From Mercenaria mercenaria (lineage: Eukaryota > Mollusca > Bivalvia > Venerida > Veneridae): DNA of 64,000 nucleotides. The position numbers and the translations under genes were made by a program. The stretch lies in contig NC_069366.1 of assembly GCF_021730395.1 (NCBI RefSeq), positions 64,423,001 to 64,487,000 of the forward strand, written 5' to 3'. Below, one piece after another: positions 1 through 10,413 of the stretch (positions are counted from its first letter, which is position 1; the number at the start of each line of letters is the position of its first letter). The notes beneath the pieces are model-generated. The model ran no database searches. It was not told the DNA's origin and saw nothing but the letters and a program-made list of their open reading frames with translations.

Positions 1-2734
1 ATATAATAGCAAACACGGTTTGACCGAGTCTAGCCGTGAGAGGTAATGAAATGGGCAACACCCCTTACATTCACTGGCACGTAGAACTTAGTATCTTCTT
101 CGTAGTACTTAATATCTCCTACGTAGGACATAGTGTATGGTATTCTGCAGTGTATATCTATCATGTAAAGTGATCTCCCATTGGTGCATAGTATGTTGGA
201 TGTGATTAAAAACTATCTTATTTCATAAAATAAAACTGCAATCTATGATTACTGGCTAAAATAATATGAAATGGTGCATTTTGTGTGAGAAATATGCATA
301 TTCTATCAGTAGAGCATTTTTATGAAAAATAAAAAAATATCACTGCCGGACTATGGGTAACTGAGTTCAAAGAGAAAAAAGTGCCCAAAAGTGATGGTCA
401 ACATATATATTTCCTACAGTGTTTCGATAGTTCTTGGATAGTTCTTTCAACCTGTGTATGGCATCAAAAGTTTAAATGTTAGGACAGTCCAATGACCGGA
501 AACATTACAATGTGGGCCTATGGAAATTTAGTTGTTTCCCTATGACCTAAAAGAAGTATTAGCCTCTGCTTTGAAGAGCGATAAAGTGGAATAAATCGTG
601 TTTACCAAGTTACTCGTCCTTAATGTCTTCTCTCTGTGCATAACAGTACTTAACAAAACAAAAGATTACCAGATTTAATGACTGAAACCTACAAATTCGC
701 CGTGATATTCGGTAATTAAAAGATTTTAATGTTAAAAAATGCTTCACTTTATTCAAATACTATTTTATTCTTTCTCTTTTTCGCAACATATACAATATAT
801 AGAAGATACACACACCATGTTAAAGAAAGCAAAAACGTCGGATCAGAAGTTGACTTGACATTAGTTTAGGACCAATATTATTGAGTGTATTTTCAGAAAT
901 AGATCACAAAATTCAGTAGGAAAAATATATAAAAATGAGCTAAATATAGTACTGTAATTAAGAGAAAATATACAGTAATTAGGACTCTTAGAGAGATTTT
1001 ATGTATTAATCAATTGTGGATAATTTCAGGCTTTGGAATTAATAAATCATATTTATATAACTTTGTACCTTATGCTTTTATGTACTTAATAAAATCCACT
1101 AAACGATCAACTAATAAACTTAAAAAACGGTTGATAGGGGTAAAATTTTAACTTATTTAGATTTGAAGATTGAATACTGCTTAAGCCGGGCAGTGATACA
1201 TTTTCCATTACTGCTCATGAACAGACTCAATCAAACCTAGTCTGCAATGTTCACTGTTTGCCTTGTTCTCGGTGCTTCCGAGAGATCTACTTTTCAGATT
1301 TTATTTAAGGAAGATCTCTGCAAAACTTAAATTTCGGTGTTACCCTTAAGCATAAGTTCATTAACAAAAATGTTCATAAAATATTTCACATGTATACATG
1401 CATAAACATAGTCATCTCAAAAATATAATATCTATATATATCAACATTGTAAAAAAATATAAACGTATATAAAGGTAAAAGTTTATTAGCTTGCGCAGTG
1501 GACCATAGGTCCTAATATTAATTTTATAAATAAATCAATTGTAAGTACATATTGCAGATATCAGTACTACTCCCGAACGCTGATTTAAACTACAACACGT
1601 TTATATCATCGTTTGATTGTTATGGTTCTCATGCATCATTGAACTCAAAAAGGAATGACCGTGACTTTATACAGCTATTTGTTCACTATTCCATTTTGTG
1701 CCTTTGTCCATTTCGTTGAATGTCGACCCAGCTGACGTAAATATTACTCAAAGGTATTTAAAATTGTTTTCCGATTAGTTTAACAATTAGGCAACAAATG
1801 ATCCGTAAACATTTCTGCAGTCAAAAATAGCAAAATGATGGTTAGAACTGTATTCTTCGCACGGATGATACCTGTAACATGAAGCTAGCCTTGTCAAATG
1901 GAATGTGTTACCTTTGGTTAATGTTGATCCATTCTAAGCGCTTGTTCTAACTGGCTTAGAAATAAGTGATGATGTGGTGAACAAACAGTCATGCTCAAAA
2001 TAACAGTTTAAACTATTTTCTTTGAAAAAATGTAAAAAGGTAAAATGAGACATAAGTTTATGCTGACAAGACTTGAAAATTCCAAATTAATTCACTGGTG
2101 AGATAACGAACCCTTCTATAACTGTGTGTGCTTGCTTTTGAAACTACACTGTGTTAATACAGATTTCCAATGTAATTTTCCCTTTTTTGTCTGACATATC
2201 AACATATGTTTTTGTCTTTATAGTATGAATATCGCAGAATGTGAGGCCACTTACAAAAGAATCCATTTCGCACATGCAAACGGTGGGTCAAAAATTGCCT
2301 AAACAATGTGCTTATGAGGCATTTATACTAAGCAAATTATTGTTTGTAATAGAGTTTCTGTGTATTTTTATCACAGGTTATGTTTCGTCCGAGATATTGG
2401 GAATATGAAAGGGTCTAGTCAGAAAAGCGTGTTGGCAATGGATGCAAATAAGTGTGATGGTTATGCTTATTTGGAAATGTTTGGTAGCATTCATATTTCA
2501 ACAGGTACATTTGCATTTCAAGCGTGCTATTCATTTTAATCATCTTAACGGACAAATGAATAAAGAAGCCCGGTAATAACCTGGCAATAACAGCATGCTT
2601 TATTTTTCAAACAGAAAACAATCAAGTGTAAAAAAAACCTTCGGAGTGGTCTTCCCTTTCCGCTAGGCGAGTATAGTAAGTAGTAATAAACAAGTTGTAC
2701 TTACTCCATCTTTTGTTTTTTGTTTCATTAGATT
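1..2734. other. Gene-free stretch, no recognised feature
   Basis: AT-rich sequence with stops in all frames and no domain I recognise. The first ~60 bases share a short motif (GGTTTGACCGAGTCT) with about 6552-6566 and, in diverged form, about 7331. This is probably a fragment of an unnamed dispersed repeat. Nothing else is supported. Confidence 0.5.
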
Positions 2735-4265
2735 TGATAAAAATGATGGTCGGCGAATTGTAATAAGGAAAGAAGTTTATGAATTTTTCATCTAACATTC
2801 ATCTTTCATCTAACATTTTTTAAATTGCAAAACTAAACACCGCAATTTAAATGGTTCTCTTTTAATTTTTCGCAAAGTTTTCGTAGGGTTGCAATTTTGT
2901 TTCGTTTATCCTTAGACGAATAATTACAGCAGTAGTTTGATGAAGATTCATGAAGCGATTCGTGAGAAGAGGTCATTAAACGTGTTTATATTTTTAGCTA
3001 AATTTGTCCCTATCCCCATTTGTAACAAAATAGCAGGAGACCTTACGATATTGTTATACATCGAGTTGGATAAAAATCCATTACGTTTTAGTGGTTAATG
3101 CGAAGAAAGGCATATCTACTTTTAGCTATAGTGGTCCCTAATAGGGCCCAAGTTCCTATATAAATAAATTTGGAAGAGGACCTTATAATGATGCTCCAGA
3201 CCAAGTATGACAAAGATCCACCAAGCTGTTCATGAGACGCTGTATAAAGCAATTCTAGTTTTAGCTCTAGCAGCCCCTAAAAGGGGTCAAATGTCCCAGC
3301 TGAACAAAGTTGGCTGCGGGCCTAATAAAGATGCTACAAATCAAGTTTGATTAGAATACATGAGAAAAAATCAATTAAAGGATTTTTTTATTTATTATTT
3401 TTATTTATTTCTAAAATAGGCCAACTGATCCCGCTATAACAAATAGCGTATTCGCTATTCATGAATCTTTGGACAATGACGTCACACCTATAAAAAAGTG
3501 AAGGTCAAGCAAAACATACATTTGTAATTATTTCAATATTTCTGTTTCATAAGCAAAGTTTGACCATAGTCATATCACATAGATAAATTGTATGCAGCGT
3601 ACCTTCATTTCAGTGTAACGAGATTCAGTCATTATATAGCATATATATAATAAAACAGATTTCAACTGAGTTCAATATTTGCATACCACACTAAAGAAAA
3701 ATATTCATATGTAATAAATCAGTTAAATAATTTATAACAAATATATCAAAGCAAACAAGTAGTCATTTTAATATGCAACCTGAATAAGTCACAAAAGCAA
3801 GAAACCTTTTCATGTACAGACGACAATTGTAACAAGGAAAATATTTTAAAAAACACTTCTCTACATAAAAGACTCTTATCACACCCTTATTCATGTGATA
3901 CGCAGACCGTATTCAGCTCTTTCTTTAATTTGATATATGTTGGTATTGAACAGGTTTTTATCATATTTATTAAACTTACTTATCATTTTGAGATATATCA
4001 ATATTCTTGCTAAATATACTGAGCCAAAGTTAGCTTTAAAACTGTGAACAGCGTCGTTTAGGATAAAGGCTTTGTCTACATTTCACTCAGCGTAGCACAA
4101 TCAACAGAGTGAAAGAAATTGACACTCTCGTCCAATCAGGCAGATTGTTGCATAAATCTTCCATTTTGATAAATTATCTATAATGCGTTATCAAGTAGTT
4201 TGATTTGCAAACTGAAGTCACGTGGCATAGGTAACGAAAACGAATTTAGACGGCGTCGCCGAAAA
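2735..4265 (+). repeat. Long dispersed repeat, copy 1 (inverted partner at 43235-44705)
   Basis: This block matches the reverse complement of 43235-44705 over most of its length. Recognisable stretches include the start near GATGGTCG, the middle (CTTATAATGATGCTCCAGAC) and the end (AGACGGCGTCGCCGAAAA). From about 2930 to 3370 it holds an imperfect internal repeat of roughly 130 bp (guttatgagaag/ttttagct/aaagttgg type motifs), a design seen in other bivalve dispersed repeats. No coding potential is visible. The family is not named, and no clean terminal inverted repeat or target duplication was found. Confidence 0.7.
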
Positions 4266-4793
4266 AAAAACGTACACGCATATTGAATCAAACTATTTCA
4301 TGTCAAATTATAGAATTTACAATGATCGCAATCCGCCTATGGTACATTCTAGCCTTTATCTTCACAGTACAAGTATTTAACCTTCCGTATAGGGAAATTA
4401 CTCAGGAGAGCGTTTGAAACGCCAGAAAATAAAACCGCAACATTATGTTAAAATTATCGGGAACTGCGATTTGTACGCAACTTTCAAATTTAATATCTTC
4501 GCGGACGCTGCGCATGTAACTTTTTCCGTTTATTTCTTAAAAATAATAAATTTCGGCTGTATTCCAGCTAAATACACCCTCACCATGTATTATGGAACCG
4601 CTCGAGCGATTTCAGACTTTTGACCCAAATGGTACGTCATAGAAATGAAGCCGATATCAGGCACATTTCCGGTGGCATCAGACACACTACGCAAAGAATC
4701 CAAATGTTATGAATTGATATAAAAAATCAGCATAATTTCGCTAGCTTCCACTTCTGTCATAGTTGAAAAAGACTGACACAAGAAACTACGACC

Positions 4794-5598
4794 TTAAGGT
4801 AGTAGAGGTGTAATAGAGTACCTCCTTTTTGAAGAGTATTCCATTCCCAGCATAAACCCACTTTTACTGCATTTCTCATGGGGGCGTAGGTTCAAGCCCT
4901 ACTGGGACCAAATTTTTTTCTCTCTTATTTTCCGTTTTTTCTGGTAAGTTTTTACTTCTTTCAAGATCTATGATTGATTTATTGTACAAAAATGGAAAAA
5001 AATAATTTGATAAGCGATTTTTTGCTGTTCAAAGTGAATTTACTACTTAAACAGAAGGGGTAGAGTTACACATCTTTAAAAATATTGAGTTACATGTGGT
5101 AAAAGTTCTCTCTTTTGCTTTTACTCTTTAGATTACATATTGTGGAAGAAATTTAGGTAGGTTTTACATCTGCCCCAAGGTCATTTTTGAATGAAGTAAG
5201 CAAAATTCAAAACAGAAACACAGGATTCGACCTTATTTTTTCAATGTTGAAGTTAGCATTCTGTATCATTAAGTCCATTTACTTAAGGAACCCTAGATAA
5301 AATGATACTCATATTTTTATTTTGTGTTTTATAATTGTTTACCAATAGTTTGATGATTCTTTTATTAAAATAAATCGTAAAATGAGTTCTCTGCAAACGT
5401 TTTGTATATTGGTCGTCACTTTGAAATTTGTCTCTACTTGAGCTAGAGGAGATACCGTAAGTTATACAAAATTTTGAAAAAACGGCATGGTAAATGTTAG
5501 TAAAAAATTGCAAAGCAGTGCGAAACACGGTCATCTTTAAGAATAAACCAAGCAAATGCTATTTTGTAAACATTGCTATTACACCTCTACTACCTTAA
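4794..5598. mobile_element. TTAA-flanked MITE, family 1
   Basis: TTAA at 4794-4797 is followed by GGTAGTAGAGGTGTAATAG. The exact reverse complement of that end precedes TTAA at 5595-5598. This gives a ~797 bp non-coding element with a perfect 19 bp inverted end and a TTAA duplication. Kolobok and piggyBac transposons both use TTAA; the GG at the start fits Kolobok better than piggyBac's usual CC. That assignment is inference. A tRNA B-box-like string (GGTTCAAGCC) lies near 4890, but no tRNA folds there. The 90-codon minus-strand ORF inside it is not credible as a gene. Confidence 0.85.
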
Positions 5599-5729
5599 AT
5601 GGCGTCAACGTCATCAGACAACATAACATTGACGCTCTCCTTGTATGCCAATATCGCCTTAAGGCACACTTGCCCTGTACAATAACATCTAAATATATTA
5701 TTCAATAAAATTAACAAAATTTTACTAAC

Positions 5730-5888
5730 CCTGTTTTGAGAATTTCTTGTATAACCCCTTTAGAAGGGTCCACGTTTCTTTACCACTCAGGGTCTTTGCT
5801 TTACATGTCCTGTAATTCTCCAGCACTTTCCTGGCTTCCAACTGACTGAACTTCTTGACCCTCAAAAATCTCAACAGAAACCAAAAAT
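5730..5888 (-). pseudogene. CRAL-TRIO copy D, exon 3 remnant
   Basis: Read on the minus strand, this matches exon 3 of copies A and B: FLLRFLRVKKFSQLEARK followed by LENYRTCK. It keeps an AG acceptor just before it and a GG|GTTAGT donor after it. It is 159 nt long against 160 nt in A and B: one base is lost near the KTP codons and a TAA stands where A and B have Phe or Tyr after the Trp codon, so it cannot code as in A. Roughly a quarter of its bases differ from A. It lies only ~55 bp from an exon 2 fragment on the opposite strand (5943-6064), so the locus has been inverted internally. It is a clear relic of the host gene family. Confidence 0.85.
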
Positions 5889-5942
5889 CTGAACTACAAC
5901 TGATAGTAGTAAGCCAAATTAATGGAAGACAAAGATCTGTAG

Positions 5943-6064
5943 GACAAGAAGAGAACAATATGCAAAGAGTGAACTGAACGAGCTCAACGACACAGATAGA
6001 ATACTTGCTGTACAATCGTTTAGACAGTGGATATTACAACAGAAATGGCTGAAAACACCTACAG
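5943..6064 (+). pseudogene. CRAL-TRIO copy D, exon 2 fragment
   Basis: The last ~94 nt match exon 2 of copy A with a single difference. They encode LNELNDTDRILAVQSF, RQWILQQKWLKTPT and a following GT donor. The 5' part is degraded: the Lys/Glu-rich start of the exon is shortened and no good AG acceptor or GATGATATCAAG start is seen. Similarity to A stops at the donor, and the downstream intron is unrelated. The near-identity of this exon contrasts with the diverged exon 3 remnant beside it, which runs on the other strand. It is probably non-functional, though this exon could have been homogenised by gene conversion with A or B. Confidence 0.85.
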
Positions 6065-6534
6065 GTATATCATTCTGGCAAAGTCTTGTATTCGGGTACT
6101 ACGTGTACTTCGCTGTTTTCAAAATAGTCTTTCTTTTCTTCGATTTCTATCAAAATGCAATTTTAGCACATGACCTGTCTGGTATGCAAACTCATGTAAC
6201 AATGTACGTAATAACTATTGCTCTTCACAGTGGCCTGGTGTACGAGCTGAAGGCGGTTGTTATTCATTAATAGCGCACTTCGATTTTCTGCTTTTTTGGC
6301 ATATACTGATTTGAATGTTTAGTGTATGTGGTTTGATTTAAAAATGCTGCTTGATTTGAAATGGCACTGTCCACCTGTTGTAAAAAGGGTGATTTGAGAT
6401 ATTGGAATGTACTTGTTTAACCTAATTTACAGTATGCATGTAATAAATGTTGATCGTAATAATAACAACACAGAATCCAAGTCCGAGGTTACCTTTAACG
6501 CTGTCACATGGCAAAAAGAAACTGATGAAATCTA

Positions 6535-7535
6535 AACGAATACAACCAAAATGATAACAATCTCGGTTTGACCGAGTCTGTTCAGGATAGATTATTAAAT
6601 GTAAAACACATTTACTCCTTCCAACATCGGGTTAGGCGAACTCTTACTATACCAAAAAATTGAACTCCAAGATCTAAATAGATCAGAATTAAAACAAATA
6701 TATCCAAATGTTGCCACAAAAAAAGAAAAAGTAAACATACACACCCTATATTATCCAAAATCTGCTGTGTGTTTTTGTACATCCAAACGCCAGCCACCCA
6801 TTTATACTATTGCCTAGGTACGTTTCCATAATAACCCTGTTGAGGTTGAATGTATAAATACAGATTTGATAGCAGCTGATATATAAATAAACTTGATGTT
6901 ATACAATTACGTAAATGATATGAAAAGTTTGTTAATGTCATATTTGGAAATGCAGTTTTCACCACTAGTAACTAGTATTCTAGCTGGAACAAAATGTGCA
7001 CTTTTATGGCATATTTGCTTTTGTATTATTATTTTTTTTGCATGAATTTTATATTGAACCATTATCAGAATGAAGTTCTAAATATCAATACTACTAGTAA
7101 TTCGTTTTTTGGCTCAGATTTATCCCTGGAAACTAAGATAAATACAACTAAAAATTAGGATAACACCGAATAGTCATGTTAAGGATTCCTATGAACGTAA
7201 TTAATACGTCACGAATAAAACGTAATTCAAATATAGTCTTGAAAGGTATAGGGCAGTAAGATAGCACTCCTAATTTAATTGATAAAAAGATCGCCTGGAA
7301 GCTTAAAACAGAAACCAACCAAATAACAGAACAATGATCCGGTTAAATTGAGTCTGTTTATGAGAGGTTATGAACTTTGTACCCACGCAACCAACCACCT
7401 TTACACCCATGTTCTCTAGCACTGGTTTAACTTGGGTTCCTCAATACAAAAACAATGACTTGACTCCATGGTCCAAATAGACAAGAAAGTAAAACAACAC
7501 TGAATCAAAGTACAAGGTCGCCACACGGAAACGAA
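6535..7535. repeat. Two diverged copies of an unnamed repeat
   Basis: Segments at about 6535-6760 and 7315-7535 share a common order of motifs: a GAGTCTGTT string, a CTC-AATAC/ACTATACC string followed by TTGACTCCA or TTGAACTCC, and a final AAATAGA-CA-AA-TAAAAC. The first 60 bases of the window share the same head. No ORF, target duplication or inverted end is visible. The intervening sequence (about 6760-7315) shows nothing recognisable. Confidence 0.35.
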
Positions 7536-7709
7536 AGACAGCTGTTTAACCTTGTTAAATATATGCTCTGGAAGAAAAGAGCGACAAAACATTTTTGAGA
7601 ATAGGTATATATCAAAATCTGATTTTTAATAGGAATGTTTTTTTACAAAATTCGTAAGATGTTTGCTGACGGCAATTTCCGTGCACTGTTTGACTTGCAC
7701 ACATTTACT

Positions 7710-7990
7710 TTATTTATTTTTTATTTTGTTGGGTTTAACGTCGCACCGACACAATTTTAGGTCATATGGCGACTTTCCAGCTTTAATGGTGGAGGAAGAC
7801 CCCAGGTGCCCCTCCGTGCATACTTTCATCACGAGCGGGCACCTGGGTAGAACCACCGACCTTCCGTAAGCCAGCTGGATGGCTTCCTCACGTGAAGAAT
7901 TCTACGCCCCAAATGAGGTTTCGAACCCACATCGATGAGGGGCAAATGGTTTGAAGTCAACGACTGTAACCACTCGGCCACGGAGGCCCC
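7710..7990 (-). mobile_element. tRNA-derived SINE with target duplication
   Basis: On the minus strand it begins GGGGCCTCCGTGGCCGAGTG, a Leu/Ser-type tRNA head with A box and B box (GTGGGTTCGAA). It continues through a conserved body and ends GTCGGTGCGACGTTAAACCC plus an A-rich tail. It is bounded by the perfect 14 bp target duplication TGCACACATTTACT at 7696-7709 and 7991-8004. The head is shared with SINEs at 10106 and 49761. The intact duplication suggests it is fairly young. Confidence 0.93.
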
Positions 7991-8004
7991 TGCACACATT
8001 TACT

Positions 8005-9834
8005 AATACTTGATGCGGTTTGAGGTAGTGGCGTTCTTGTAAGCGTTGTTTTCCCTTTAAGATATTTATCCTTGTTTTATATTTTATGATATACCAACTT
8101 AAACTTGATTACATCTGTACACTATAAATAAACGTAACATCACATTTCACACACAAAAATAACTTCAGATCGCATTTTCGTACAAATATAAACTTGTCAT
8201 TATTGGATACACATTTGTAATAACAGCATATCCCTCATGTCAAATATATAAATTTAGAACCTAGATATTACAGTAAATACAACAATATTCATTGTATTGC
8301 AAATAAAGGTTTAGGAGTATATCATTAAAAAAAGAAATATTTGATAAACAATCTCCATCTTTACCAACAGTCTACCTGATAATTACATGTTCTGCCGTAC
8401 TGTCCCGTACGATAGATCCTTGAAATATTCTGAAAATGTTATTTTTCACCAATCTGAATTCATCAGACGACCTCTTTCAACAAGCGTTTGGCTTAACTTT
8501 CAAAATGGCGTCGATTGACGAAGTATTGCACGATGCTTTTATAGGCATGAAGGGGGCAATTAGCCGGATATGCCTCCGTGGTCCACTCGAATGTAGTCCA
8601 TATCAATATATAGTGCAATTTTCCCGCCTAGTAAAGGCCAATTTCATGCCAGCTATAAGCTTTATTGATGCTTGATTGTAAAAAGGAATGTCCGCAGATG
8701 ATTTTAAGCTACGTTATATGCTTCAAAAGTTGATTGGAAGCTGCCTTGTAAAATGAAAGTGAAAGTAGGTATTTCCTGATGTCTACCTACGCAATATTAA
8801 CGTTTTCATCACGTGTCTCAGTCACGTGACCATGGTTTCACTGCATTATGGTCAACCCCATATTTTTTGGGTATATTTTGATTGCCTAAAGACAGACCTT
8901 TAAGACAAGGGTAGTCTCACAGGAAGTGAAAGGCTAGAAATCTTGATAAAAATATGTTGTAAGTTGTTAATTTTATATAGAAAATAGTAGCAGAGGCATT
9001 TAATACCATCATACCTTAAAAGAAGTTTATATCGATAAATTTAAACTATGGCAAAGAGTTATTTTTTATTCGTAGACTCCGCAATACTTCTTTATAGGCA
9101 TGAACACAAGAAATAGCTACCGTTCCTTATTCTATGTAAAACTGAGAATTTTCCAATGGCTGCAGCACACATATCAGGAACCATTTTGAATGTCTGTAAC
9201 TTGAATTTTATTGAAGAATATTTTCAGCGCTGAATACAAAATCAAAAGAATAGGTGGGGTCAAATTTGATGCAATAACAGTATCTTCAGGAAAACACACA
9301 AAGTGCAAATCAGCTAAAAAATAAGACCCAAAATTGAAGTGGTGGTGTATGACTTAGGATTCCATGACAAATTCTGTCAAGCTATCATTTCATTATGTAA
9401 ATGCTTCCTACGTGTCAGTTATAGATCTGCCATGTGATTTTAGCAAAACATTACAAAGCGAATAATGAAAATAGCTCTACAGAGCAAAGAAAATCTGAAA
9501 AACTATTTGAATCCGCCATTATGCCTATTAAATGTCTGTATACCTTTTAAGAAAAAACACGAAGGGGTCGTCATAAGAATTATAAAATCGTGATAATCAC
9601 AAAGACAACTGGAATCACAGGCAAATATAGTTTTTTTCTAACGTATTCTTTCATTTTCACAATGTTAAAAGCAAGGCACTGATTGGCAAGTGGAAATGTC
9701 TTTATCGGTTGACTACAGGTCCTTTTGCGTAGCTTTAATAGAAGATAATTTTAATTAGATTGTTCATTCTTCTATTGTATCAGTTTTCTAGCAGGGCCTC
9801 AGTTTAGTCTATGAGTATAGTGTATTTAGACGAA
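8005..9834. other. Gene-free stretch
   Basis: No domain or repeat recognised. A 79-codon open frame (8436-8675, +) has no recognisable family or splice context, so I do not call it a gene. Two CACGTG-type E-boxes sit close together near 8813-8828 (TCACGTGT and GTCACGTGAC); with no gene nearby their role is unknown. Confidence 0.4.
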
Positions 9835-10365
9835 AAAGGAACAGCCGCGTTCCGGTAAGGCAGCGTCCCCAAAACAAAACTCTACCTCAGTGTATATGTG
9901 TATAGATAGTATAATTTTTTACATAAACGAACAACAAGGACAAATCAAAGAGTGAAACACCGCCTTGGAACACCTACCGCTTACGTGGTCTTCTTGCGAG
10001 ACGGTGATGCATGAGATATGTTCGTTTCTCAACTATGCTTAGATCATGTTGGTACTGGTTAAGCAGGTTACAATATCAATGATAAAGTGTTTACGAAAAG
10101 TTATGGGCCTCTGTGGCCGAGTGGTTAATGTCGTTAATTTCGAATTATTCACCCCTCACCTATGTTAGGATCGAAATCTCGTTTGTGGTTAAAAGTTATT
10201 TCATGTCAGGAAAATTTCCATCTGGCTCACGGAAGTTCAGGTGTTCTAACCAGGTAACCGGCCATGCCTGAAATAATGCGCGGAGTTCTATCTTGGGTCT
10301 TCGTTCAGTGCAAAAAGTCTCCACAAAACCAATAATTGCGTTGGTGTGACGTTAAACTTTATGAA
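9835..10365 (+). repeat. Composite repeat, short copy, with embedded SINE
   Basis: Matches 48055-49945: the start GGAACAGCCGCGTTCC and CTCTACCTCAGTGTAT, then GAACAACAA, then TTGGTACTGGTTAA, then a tRNA-derived SINE from 10106 (GGCCTCTGTGGCCGAGTGG) to about 10362 (GGTGTGACGTTAAAC). This copy has only about one imperfect unit of the 26 bp minisatellite (near 9895-9910), which is expanded about 30-fold in the other copy. The same SINE sits at the same place in both, so SINE and host repeat moved or were duplicated together. Confidence 0.8.
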
Positions 10366-10413
10366 AAAGATCATATTTACTAGGCTGCCTGATAAATTTT
10401 TCGAAATATTTTA

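Noticed and set aside
8436-8675. 79-codon ORF between a SINE and a gene-free stretch
   Set aside because: No domain, no splice context and no paralogue in the window; the length is expected by chance.
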